A stretch of DNA of 47,522 nucleotides, taken from assembly GCA_031553915.1 (NCBI GenBank), contig JAVBKT010000008.1:1-47522 (forward strand), written 5' to 3'. This DNA is from HGM13862 sp031553915 (GTDB taxonomy: Bacteria > Bacillota > Dehalobacteriia > UBA4068). The notes beneath the pieces are model-generated. The model saw only the letters and a program-made list of their open reading frames with translations, was not told the DNA's origin and searched no databases. Position numbers and translations under genes: made by a program. Positions 9,901 through 15,821 of this stretch are shown piece after piece (the first letter of the stretch is position 1; each line of letters begins with the position of its first letter).

Positions 9901-10071
9901 GGCACTGAGGCAGCGGAAAATATTCCTATTATCGCTATGACTGCTAACGCCTTTGCTGAAGATGTTGACGCCTGCCGCCTGGCTGGGATGGCGGATCATG
10001 TCAGCAAACCGATTGACTTTGATGATTTGGTGGCAAAACTATTGAAGTACCTGAATCCGGGCGCTAAATAA
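6976..10071 (+). CDS. Soluble multi-PAS hybrid histidine kinase with two receiver domains
   Basis: This 1031-residue kinase has no membrane segment. It begins with a PAS-like domain carrying Cys44, Cys55 and Cys58 (about 1-115), then three more PAS domains (about 125-245, 250-370, 375-495), a phosphoacceptor domain with His526 in SRMSHEIRTPMN, an ATPase domain with GTGLGLA, a first receiver with Asp818 in LFVDYLMEEMDG, and a second receiver with Asp957 in IMDIQMPVMDG. GGGAGGAG precedes the ATG. It is co-transcribed with the membrane kinase, and a terminator follows. No HPt domain or DNA-binding partner is encoded nearby, so the phosphorelay must leave this locus. The three cysteines suggest redox or metal sensing, which is inference. 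Confidence 0.94.
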   Translation: MQFLDSYYDNLGLPLYVSDLNSFEIIYINEKGRELFGNVVGTKCYKVLNGTDTICAGCIPADQLMEYGSCCAKARYLAGVDKYVDTFESIITLPDNTPARVCLLVDVTTQERLRQEKEAQERTGKEMQHLIDIQSGFIGSAKSMMSAATLDGDLIFINEAMSEMLGYSKEENTKLRIEDLHPTDAGKIIIEQYYPQALAEGSWQGETIVCRKDGTIFPVRQILFPIKNENGDNIAIATIMDDITKERERELISSYQLAVMNCSRNYISVADMHKKVIYNNPGAFRMLGYEPSEIENLPIENVHPDDYSKLVLEEGIPTAISEGQWVSRGVLINRYGKHIPIEQTVFPVFDESNIIMGVATIIQNISEKVEQEKELEANRRMLRTIIDTTPSAIFWKDKNSRFLGVNKRFASDAGIDDPEKLIGLCDYDFYPKEIAEMYIADDRKTFETGKELFHFEEPFQGADETTHWVSTSKVLIRDENNEPYALLGVYDDITKLKQNEEKLEKAIEEAKEASHAKSDFLSRMSHEIRTPMNAIIGMTRIGQNANDIEKLKYCLEKIDNASKHLLELINDILDMSKIEANKFDLVEEAFNFEKMLESICDVIGIKAEEKQQNLLVNIDENVPSRIVADEMRLSQVITNLLSNAVKFTQEKGTIHLSVSSGAESEDGRLPLSIRVVDNGIGMKEGQTAKLFQSFEQAEAGTSRKYGGTGLGLAISKKIVEMMDGEIGVTSTFNEGSTFFFTVLVKKDPGAHKESYDLSAYQDLRILVVDDAREVLDYFNRVLGNLRIDSDTVDNGRDAVEMFREALAQNNPYQILFVDYLMEEMDGIETTRQIKALAGNSVSVIMVSQTEWILIEEEARRAGVDKFIPKPLFQSPIMDSINQFVFHSDTLMPQRLSSYGGTLKGIKLLLAEDIEINREIVISLLEETGVEIDCAENGEEAVRLFSKNQDKYGIIIMDIQMPVMDGLTATRKIKALGTEAAENIPIIAMTANAFAEDVDACRLAGMADHVSKPIDFDDLVAKLLKYLNPGAK

Positions 10072-10131
10072 ATATATAACATAGCAGTAATTCATCCCAA
10101 CAAAGCACCTGCGGATGAGCTATTATGCCAG

Positions 10132-10166
10132 ATAAGGACAGGGAGTCTATCCCCTGTCCTTATTTT
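10132..10166 (+). terminator. Terminator of the kinase operon
   Basis: ATAAGGACAGGG and CCCTGTCCTTAT form a perfect 12-bp stem with an 8-base loop (10132-10163), followed by TTTAAT. It lies about 60 bases after the kinase stop and just beyond the stop of the convergent minus-strand gene, so it may serve both. Confidence 0.75.
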
Positions 10167-10198
10167 AATAGTCAAATTCATCGAAGATACAGATACTT

Positions 10199-11212
10199 TT
10201 ACCTCACTGCTGAAACAGGATTCGGCAGAGTGGTAAACGACTTGACCTCCCCAAAAAACAGACCCTCAGAAGCGGTTATCACCGCACGGAAATAATAGGT
10301 TGTATTCGGAAGTAAGCTGCTTAGATTTACGAAATAGGGAGTGCCGACAGAGCCTGCATTTGTGGTTATCGCACCTATCATGAGCGGGTTCGTTGCATAC
10401 TGAACCCCCACAGTGAAAATGCTGCCAGGGATGTTGCTGAAGGTATTCGATATAATAGTAGCTGTATTTCTGGTGATACTGTCAGCGTCTCCGGTGTTCA
10501 CACTTGGATTGGCCGGAGTAACAAAGCTTTTAATTTCACCGACAAACGTCCCGCTTTCCGCGCTTATTGTTGCGCGGTAATAGTAGGTGGTTGCAGGCGC
10601 CAAGCCGTTAAGCTGCACATTATATGGTGTTTCGATTGTGCCTCCCGGTACGGTGATAGATCCAATCAAGGAAGGATTGACCGCATATTCAACCCCAACG
10701 GAAAAAATAGGAGCCGGAATGCCGCTGAACTGATTGGCTTCAATAAGCGCTGAGGATACAGTGATATTGACGGCGTCTCCGGTTATCACTATCGGTGTTG
10801 GCGGTATTATTGGTGTGGTAAAGGTTCCGGCCATCCCCCGGCAAACGCCAAGCGCCGTCTGCGCAAAAGCCCGATAGTAATAGGTTGTAGCGGGAATCAG
10901 CCCGCTGAGCTCCACAGAAAAAGGATTCCCGGCAGAGCCGTAAAAAATCAGCGCTGTAGTAAAGCCCGGGTCAGTAGAAATCTCCGCCCCCACGTTTAGC
11001 ACTGGCAGCGAGACAATAAATTGGTTGCCCTCAATAAGGGCGGTAAAGGGCGTTATATCCGTGGCAATGCCCGTTGTAACCTGGCAGATTGGCTCCGGAG
11101 ACGGCGGTGGAGGTGGAGGCGGTGATGGCGGAAAATACCGGGGACAACGCTTGGGGCAACAGGCTTGCCGGCATAAAGAGCAACAGTTGTTCTGCATATT
11201 ATATCGTTTCAT
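10199..11212 (-). CDS. Cys/Pro-rich head plus three fibronectin-III-like repeats; function unknown
   Basis: This 337-residue protein starts with a basic, cysteine-rich head (about 1-30: CCSLC, ACCPKRC) and a proline run (PPSPPPPPPPSP). Three repeats of about 90 residues follow. Each has the pattern T-A-I/L-I near the start, VGVEY or VGVQY in the middle, a P-Y/F-V-L turn, L-P-TTYYYRA, and a closing G-SF-T strand, as in fibronectin type III folds. There is no classical signal peptide or wall anchor, so a spore-surface or intracellular place is as likely as secretion. The start ATG follows TTAGGAGA by 7 bases. It is a monocistronic gene convergent with the kinases. The repeats resemble those of structural surface proteins, but I do not recognise this protein. 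Confidence 0.8.
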   Translation of the reverse strand: MKRYNMQNNCCSLCRQACCPKRCPRYFPPSPPPPPPPSPEPICQVTTGIATDITPFTALIEGNQFIVSLPVLNVGAEISTDPGFTTALIFYGSAGNPFSVELSGLIPATTYYYRAFAQTALGVCRGMAGTFTTPIIPPTPIVITGDAVNITVSSALIEANQFSGIPAPIFSVGVEYAVNPSLIGSITVPGGTIETPYNVQLNGLAPATTYYYRATISAESGTFVGEIKSFVTPANPSVNTGDADSITRNTATIISNTFSNIPGSIFTVGVQYATNPLMIGAITTNAGSVGTPYFVNLSSLLPNTTYYFRAVITASEGLFFGEVKSFTTLPNPVSAVR

Positions 11213-11488
11213 AATCATTCTCCTAAGAAGGATTGTACTATACTGATATAATATGCTCCGCCCCGCGGGCAAGTGACAAGGCTTGCTTGACGCTGCGGTG
11301 GCGAACATTCTGCTCTTGCCAGTGATATCGTATCGGGCTTAGCGGCAACTGGTGTAAATCAAGGGTATAAACAGCTGAAAGACAGCGAAGAGGAAAGGGC
11401 CAGCCCAAAAGCAAGAAAAACCACCTCATTTCAGCCCTTCTGCGGGGTTAAAATCAGGTGGGTAGGGGTTTGGGATGGGCGGATTGGG

Positions 11489-11518
11489 CAAATAATGTAA
11501 GTCTGTTTACATTATTTG
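11489..11518. repeat. 12-bp inverted repeat, 6-base spacer
   Basis: CAAATAATGTAA and TTACATTATTTG are perfect complements around GTCTGT. There is no T-run on either side, so it is not an evident terminator. It lies in the gap 11213-11708, between the repeat-protein gene and the ATPase gene, at the point where base composition becomes AT-rich. It may be an operator or an element boundary. Confidence 0.5.
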
Positions 11519-11622
11519 TGGATTGCTCACTTTTAATAAAAGAAAAAGGCCTTTTGCTTACATTAGAGCAAAGATTTAGATAGCAATAACAACACTTTTT
11601 ACCTAAAAGGGGAATATTCTTA

Positions 11623-11671
11623 GATTAAGTCAATAATTTCATGCATTATGCATAAAATTATTGACTTAATC
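11623..11671. repeat. 49-bp near-perfect palindrome at the ATPase promoter
   Basis: Two 24-base halves around a central T, with one mismatch. The outer 17 bases of each arm (11623-11639 and 11655-11671) are perfect, and the middle is ATGCAT-T-ATGCAT. The right arm contains the -35 box of the downstream promoter. Its place, symmetry and overlap with the promoter suggest an operator for a dimeric or tetrameric regulator. Confidence 0.75.
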
Positions 11672-11689
11672 ATATAAATAATATATAAT
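11661..11689 (+). promoter_or_regulatory. Promoter of the ATPase/TOPRIM operon
   Basis: TTGACT (11661-11666), exactly 17 bases, then TATAAT (11684-11689). Transcription should start near 11696, leaving a leader of only about 13 bases with the ribosome site GAGGTG directly at the 5' end. The -35 box lies inside the 49-bp palindrome. Confidence 0.75.
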
Positions 11690-11708
11690 AATCCTCGAGG
11701 TGAAAAAA

Positions 11709-13088
11709 ATGTTTGCTCGTATAACATTAGAAAATTTCAAATCATTTAAGCATATTGTTTTTGATTTAAAAAAAACAAATAACTTAGTAAAAAAGATTGC
11801 CTATGTCTATGGTGAAAATGGTGCAGGCAAAACCAATCTATTAAGCTCATTCTTTTTTCTTGAAGACACCATGGCAACTTTAAGTATGAGCAAAAAAGCG
11901 CAAGAACTATTTGATAGTTTAAACACAACTGAAAACCCGAAAGCTGAAGCTATTGAAGATAGGCTCCTAACAAGTATAATAAGTCGTTATCCTTCTGACT
12001 TAAAGAAAATTGTTAACGAAGCTAAAATGATTGGTGCAGAGGACGGAGTGAAGGCAAAGTATGATTTTTATTTGTCTAACAAAAAGGGCAGCTATGAGTT
12101 CCACTTTAATAAAAATAATGAATTAGTATATGAAAAATTTTGCTATGTAATACATGATAGACCAGGAGTATTATATGAAATAAAGAAAAAAAACGATAAT
12201 ATAATTGATATTAAAACAAGTCCCTCATTAATATCAAATAAAAATTATCAACAGGAAATAGAGCATAAGATTAACCAATATTGGGGCAAGCATACCTTTC
12301 TGTCAATGGTTGGTGATGAAATGGATCGCCAAAATGAACAGTTTTCCGAAAAAGTTTTTAATAGTCACTTTTTGCATGCATTCCATTATTTAAATTCCAT
12401 TTCTGTTTATTGTAAAGAGGGTTTAAAAAGACAGCAGGCCACACTAAGTGTTTCTAATCCCATATTACATCAATTAGCAGCAGGGATTATCCCCAAAGAA
12501 GAAATAAAAAGTCTTTTTACGTTTGAAAAAGCATTAAAACAATTTTTTACACGTTTGTATTCAGATATAAAAAACGTTTTTTATAAAACAGAAAAAGGCA
12601 AGTCTATGATTCGTTACGAATTATATTTAGTAAAATATATTTCTGGAGAACTGCGAGAGATTCCATTTACCCTAGAATCGCAAGGAACACATCAATTATT
12701 GGAGCTTTTTCCGTTTTTTTACGAATGCATTGAGGGAAGAACAGTCATTGTTGATGAAATTGATACGGGCATTCACGATTTATTGATTGCAACGTTACTA
12801 ACTGAATTGGAAGAGGAATTCACTGGCCAGTTTATTGCGTCTACACACAATACTCTTTTACTGGAACGCATTGATCCAGCAAATGCCTATATTTTGCAGG
12901 TGGATAATAAGGGGAATAAAAATATTGAATGCATAAAAGACATCAATAAAAACAATGAAAAAACTACTCAAAAAAATCATAATAATAGAGATAGATATTT
13001 AGCGGGGTGGTATGAGGGAATTCCTTATCTCCAAGGTGTTTACTTTGATGATATAGTGCATCAAACAAAACTTGAGCTGGAGAACTGA
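11709..13088 (+). CDS. AAA/ABC-type ATPase, probable defence protein
   Basis: This 459-residue protein belongs to the large SMC/OLD-like ATPase group (AAA_15/AAA_21 type). Its N-terminus FARITLENFKSFK is the usual first strand. Walker A is GENGAGKT at 35-42, an ABC-type signature SQGT lies at 324-327, Walker B VIVDEID ends in Asp349-Glu350, and a switch His380 lies in ASTHN. The middle is a helical insertion. Such ATPases act with nucleases in anti-phage systems such as RloA/RloB, AbiL, PARIS and Gabija; the exact family here is uncertain. The start is the ATG 6 bases after GAGGTG, not the GTG inside that site. Base composition is strikingly AT-rich compared with flanking genes, a sign of transfer. 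The partner gene follows after 4 bases. Confidence 0.85.
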   Translation: MFARITLENFKSFKHIVFDLKKTNNLVKKIAYVYGENGAGKTNLLSSFFFLEDTMATLSMSKKAQELFDSLNTTENPKAEAIEDRLLTSIISRYPSDLKKIVNEAKMIGAEDGVKAKYDFYLSNKKGSYEFHFNKNNELVYEKFCYVIHDRPGVLYEIKKKNDNIIDIKTSPSLISNKNYQQEIEHKINQYWGKHTFLSMVGDEMDRQNEQFSEKVFNSHFLHAFHYLNSISVYCKEGLKRQQATLSVSNPILHQLAAGIIPKEEIKSLFTFEKALKQFFTRLYSDIKNVFYKTEKGKSMIRYELYLVKYISGELREIPFTLESQGTHQLLELFPFFYECIEGRTVIVDEIDTGIHDLLIATLLTELEEEFTGQFIASTHNTLLLERIDPANAYILQVDNKGNKNIECIKDINKNNEKTTQKNHNNRDRYLAGWYEGIPYLQGVYFDDIVHQTKLELEN

Positions 13089-13092
13089 TTGT

Positions 13093-13644
13093 ATGAGTAA
13101 TCCGAGCTATATTAATACTATCGTTATCGCTCATGGAAAGTCGGAATATATTTTTTGTGAAAGTATACGAGCAAATTTAAGATTACCTATGAAAATATTC
13201 GCTCGTAATAAAGGTCATTCCAGCATACAAGTAGATGGATTAAATAGATATTTATCCACAGGGTATTTCTCATCACATAGAACACTGTGCAAGGCAATAC
13301 CAAGAATGCCACATGAGAAAGATATAATTAATGATTCCGTGGTTATTTTCCCAATTATGGACCTTGATGATACACCGCAAGCAAAACAATATCTTGATAA
13401 AACGCTTTTTTGTAACAATTGTTTTAAAAATTTAATTTGGCCAATATTTAATATCTCTAATCTAGACGATATTTTGATTCAAATGGGCTATGAAATTGAT
13501 AAAAATAATAAAGTAAGGTCATATGAAAAAGTTTTCCCTGCGAATAACGGGGATGAGGAAAGGGCGCGGGAATTACTTGATCAGTTTAAGCAAAACAATA
13601 ATACAAATATTGACGAATTTATTGAACATTGCTTAAACTTATAA
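13093..13644 (+). CDS. Small TOPRIM-like protein, partner of the ATPase
   Basis: This 183-residue protein starts INTIVIAHGKSEYIF, which has the shape of a TOPRIM first strand and loop, and later has IMDLDD (Asp90-x-Asp92), the usual metal-binding DxD. The canonical EG of the first motif is HG here, with Glu18 four residues on. TOPRIM partners of AAA ATPases (RloB-like, AriB, Gabija-type) cut nucleic acid when triggered. The start ATG is 4 bases after the ATPase stop, with GGAG upstream. It is AT-rich like the ATPase. I do not recognise a named family; the nuclease role is inferred from the motif pair and the neighbour. Confidence 0.65.
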   Translation: MSNPSYINTIVIAHGKSEYIFCESIRANLRLPMKIFARNKGHSSIQVDGLNRYLSTGYFSSHRTLCKAIPRMPHEKDIINDSVVIFPIMDLDDTPQAKQYLDKTLFCNNCFKNLIWPIFNISNLDDILIQMGYEIDKNNKVRSYEKVFPANNGDEERARELLDQFKQNNNTNIDEFIEHCLNL

Positions 13645-13663
13645 ATAGCCACGCATATCGTTT

Positions 13664-13712
13664 TCAATGCAGCTCTAAAGCTGCATCATTAGCAGCCTCC
13701 GGGCTGCTTTTT
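13664..13712 (+). terminator. Two hairpins ending the ATPase/TOPRIM operon
   Basis: ATGCAGCT/AGCTGCAT (loop CTAA) is followed by AGCAGCC/GGCTGCT (13691-13708, loop TCCG) and a run of five T. It lies directly before the ribosome site of the CHAP gene, which must either read through it or start from a promoter within it. Confidence 0.65.
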
Positions 13713-13728
13713 GATTGGAGGAAATAAA

Positions 13729-14442
13729 ATGTCCGACAGAGCAAACATACTCCGCTTAGCCACCGCCGAAGTCGGCTACAAAGAAGGAGCTAATAACAGC
13801 AACAAATACGGCGCAGCTTTTGGCGGGAACTATCAGCCATGGTGCGCTTATTTTATATCCTGGCTGGCTCAGCAAGCAGGCATACTCTTAGATATCATCC
13901 CCCAGACAGGCTATGTTCCAGACTATCACACCAAATACCGCGCTAACTTCAAGAAAAAAGCAGGCTATACCCCCGAACCGGGTGACTTGATTATCTTCGA
14001 CTTTAACAACAATGGTACTGGTGATCATGTGGGCATCGTGGAAAAAGTCAATGGTAACACTTTAACCACCATCGAGGGCAATACCAGTTCCGGCAACTCC
14101 GGCAGCCAGACTAACGGAGGCGGGGTATACAGGAGAACACGCTACCTATCCAGCTCAACAACTATGGGCTTTTGGCAACCAAACTACCAGGAGGACAATA
14201 TGCAAATTAGAGACTTAGCAGTAAAAGACTTAGACACGGGCAATAACATTATTGTTAAAGCAGGCTTGCAGGACAATGAAAACTTCATGCGTTTTCGTGA
14301 TGTAGAGAAACTTGCCCCTGTCAAAATTGGCTATGACGCAGAAAAGAAAATGCCAACGGTGGAGCTGATAGTAGCTGCTGCGGACAGTGAATATGTTATC
14401 GCTCAGCTGCAAGCTTTGATTGATAAGCTGAAACAAGGATAA
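13729..14442 (+). CDS. CHAP-domain peptidoglycan hydrolase, phage-lysin-like
   Basis: This 237-residue protein has an N-terminal CHAP (NlpC/P60-like) domain of about 150 residues. The catalytic Cys39 is in PWCAYFISWL, His100 in GDHVGIV and Glu116 in IEGNTSSG. These amidase/endopeptidase domains cut the peptide part of peptidoglycan. The C-terminal about 80 residues (IRDLAVKDLDTGNNI onward) form a small alpha/beta region that I do not recognise, perhaps a cell-wall or oligomerisation module. There is no signal peptide, as in phage endolysins that need a holin, and no holin is visible. GGAGG lies 8 bases before the ATG. GC content is near that of the host, unlike the adjoining AT-rich genes, so this patch is mosaic. 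Confidence 0.85.
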   Translation: MSDRANILRLATAEVGYKEGANNSNKYGAAFGGNYQPWCAYFISWLAQQAGILLDIIPQTGYVPDYHTKYRANFKKKAGYTPEPGDLIIFDFNNNGTGDHVGIVEKVNGNTLTTIEGNTSSGNSGSQTNGGGVYRRTRYLSSSTTMGFWQPNYQEDNMQIRDLAVKDLDTGNNIIVKAGLQDNENFMRFRDVEKLAPVKIGYDAEKKMPTVELIVAAADSEYVIAQLQALIDKLKQG

Positions 14443-14457
14443 GTTGACAAAAAATAT

Positions 14458-14498
14458 CCCCCTTGGGGCACATCGTTGAGAGGTGTAGGGGGTCTTGT
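14458..14498 (+). terminator. Probable terminator of the CHAP gene
   Basis: CCCCCT pairs with AGGGGG (14458-14463 with 14487-14492) around a partly paired 23-base loop, followed by TCTTGTTAATT. The T-run is weak. Confidence 0.45.
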
Positions 14499-14556
14499 TA
14501 ATTATATTATAACAAAAACAGATAATTAACGCAATATTGATTGATATAAAAAAGCA

Positions 14557-15246
14557 TTATTCATCTTTCTTTTTAACACGTTTATCTACTCTCGTGTATA
14601 TTCCATCAACATGTTCATCTAAATTTGGCCTAATTTGCTGCCACATAGGGTCTAAGATAAAATCGATTCCTTCTGTTCGAGCAAGTTTTGCCGCTGGAAC
14701 AAAGTCACTATCGCCAGAAATTAATACTATTTGATCAACAAGTCTTTTATAAGCTAACGACGCAATATCTATTCCTATTTTCATGTCAACACCCTTTTGT
14801 GTGCTTACTAGATAGAAACTATCTAAATTAACGGTATCAAGATTTTTGTTCCTAAATAAATCCTTCGCAGCCTGTTCTGTTAATGTAAAATATGCCTGTT
14901 TAGACAATTCTCCGAGACGCAATGCGACTTTCCTCTGTGTTTTTAATGAGGTGAGAAACCTGTCCATCCATCTATAAGTTGGCTCTTGTGAAAAATCTAT
15001 ATTCTTTTGTAAAAAAGGATGGTAGACATTTTTCTTCATCGGTGCGCAATCATAGTAAAAAATCCTATATAACTCATTATATGTTCTATCTTTTTTGTCG
15101 CTATGATTGTATTTTTTTTGCTGTAAATGTCGGCAACAATAAGAATGTAAAATTTTTGCGAACTCTTCTGGTGTCTTATAATCAAATAAATTTTTGCCAA
15201 CTTTTCTAAAAAATCCACCATCAACTAATATCGCTGTTTTTGCCAT
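14557..15246 (-). CDS. NYN-domain (PIN-like) putative ribonuclease
   Basis: This 229-residue protein has the NYN/LabA-type PIN-fold pattern. The first acidic residue is Asp9 in ILVDGGFF, there is a middle acidic cluster in KGVDMKIGIDIASLA, and a third is in VLISGDSDFVPAAK. NYN domains are metal-dependent RNases used in RNA processing and in several phage-defence and toxin settings. A central segment (about 45-130) with many basic and aromatic residues may bind RNA. GGGGG lies 9 bases before the ATG. The gene is AT-rich and stands alone on the minus strand between the CHAP gene and a tRNA. Its leader carries a palindrome and a terminator-like hairpin. Confidence 0.88.
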   Translation of the reverse strand: MAKTAILVDGGFFRKVGKNLFDYKTPEEFAKILHSYCCRHLQQKKYNHSDKKDRTYNELYRIFYYDCAPMKKNVYHPFLQKNIDFSQEPTYRWMDRFLTSLKTQRKVALRLGELSKQAYFTLTEQAAKDLFRNKNLDTVNLDSFYLVSTQKGVDMKIGIDIASLAYKRLVDQIVLISGDSDFVPAAKLARTEGIDFILDPMWQQIRPNLDEHVDGIYTRVDKRVKKKDE

Positions 15247-15266
15247 TCCATTATCCCCCTTCTACT

Positions 15267-15320
15267 AAAAAACCCTTGGCTTTGCCTTACCCCGTATCGT
15301 GGGGAGGCTACCGCCAAGGG
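15267..15320 (-). terminator. Terminator-like hairpin in the leader of the NYN gene
   Basis: Three stacked stems: CCCTTGGC/GCCAAGGG (15273-15280 with 15313-15320), GCCT/AGGC and CCCC/GGGG, with a 7-base loop. On the minus strand it is followed by six T, and only 20 bases later comes the NYN start codon. It could be an attenuator of that gene, or the terminator of a short upstream RNA. Confidence 0.6.
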
Positions 15321-15329
15321 CTATTAAGC

Positions 15330-15344
15330 GTAACAAATTGTTAC
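15330..15344. promoter_or_regulatory. 15-bp palindrome upstream of the NYN gene (operator candidate)
   Basis: GTAACAAATTGTTAC is a perfect palindrome (7-1-7). On the minus strand it lies just downstream of a possible promoter: TTGATT, 17 bases, TAAACT. Position and symmetry fit a repressor site. Confidence 0.45.
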
Positions 15345-15516
15345 ATTAATAGTTTATGCTATTTGTAAAAAAAAATCAACACTTTTTTAGAAAAAACTAT
15401 TAAAAAAATTACTTTTATATATATTTTTAGTAAAATTTCACAAATTGATATTTAATATTATATCCTGAAAGAGCATAAAAAACAACTATTTTTTAACATG
15501 ACTGCCCAATATGAAA

Positions 15517-15592
15517 ATTGCCAAGCCTCATACCCTTGGCAATCCTCCTTTGATACCCCTCTTGGCTTAAAAACCAAGGGGGGATTTTTTGT
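15517..15592 (+). other. Two adjacent hairpins, the second terminator-like
   Basis: ATTGCCAAG/CTTGGCAAT (15517-15525 with 15535-15543) is followed by a CCTCCTTTGAT stretch and a second hairpin (CCCCTCTTGG with CCAAGGGGGG) ending in six T. The two stems share the CTTGG/CCAAG core, so alternative pairing is possible. No plus-strand gene follows. It may be a small RNA or a leftover leader. The rest of the 15345-15640 gap is AT-rich with no other clear signal. Confidence 0.4.
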
Positions 15593-15645
15593 GCAATAAT
15601 TGAAAGTGTGGCAATATGTGTACCAGAGTGTGTACTTTCCAACAA

Positions 15646-15681
15646 AAAACACCAACTATCAATATAGATAGCAGGTGTTTT
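15646..15681 (-). terminator. Terminator of tRNA-Leu
   Basis: AAAACACC pairs with GGTGTTTT, and CTATC with GATAG inside it. On the minus strand it is followed by TTTTTTGTT. It begins 4 bases after the encoded CCA end of the tRNA. Confidence 0.7.
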
Positions 15682-15684
15682 ATT

Positions 15685-15769
15685 TGGTGCGGTAGATGGG
15701 ACTTGAACCCATACGCCATAAGACATACGCCCCTCAAACGTACCTGTCTGCCAATTCCAGCACTACCGC
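15685..15769 (-). tRNA. tRNA-Leu (anticodon GAG)
   Basis: On the minus strand the acceptor arms GCGGTAG and CTACCGC pair, followed by discriminator A and an encoded CCA. The D-arm region reads GGAATTGGCAGAC, the anticodon stem TACGT/GCGTA encloses loop TTGAGGG with anticodon GAG, a long variable arm of class II type follows, and the T arm is ATGGG-TTCAAGT-CCCAT. The length of 85 bases with CCA fits leucine tRNA. It borders the AT-rich patch and is a plausible integration target, but I found no second copy of its 3' end on the far side. Confidence 0.95.
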
Positions 15770-15821
15770 AAAGTCCAGCAAAATTGATTTTATCATATTT
15801 ATGCGGCAGGCGCAAGTCTTT

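Noticed and set aside
10100..11250. Collagen-like or cell-wall-anchored surface protein
   Set aside because: No Gly-x-y repeats, no sortase motif and no signal peptide.
11238..11429. 63-residue minus-strand open frame upstream of the repeat-protein gene
   Set aside because: Weak ribosome site, no family resemblance, and it overlaps the probable promoter of the repeat-protein gene.
11430..11520. Attachment site: a second copy of the tRNA-Leu 3' end left of the AT-rich patch
   Set aside because: I looked for the tRNA 3' sequence between about 10.2 and 11.7 kb and saw no convincing repeat, and there is no integrase.
15458..15815. Short minus-strand open frames overlapping the tRNA and its flanks
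   Set aside because: They run through the tRNA-Leu gene and terminator hairpins and have no family resemblance.
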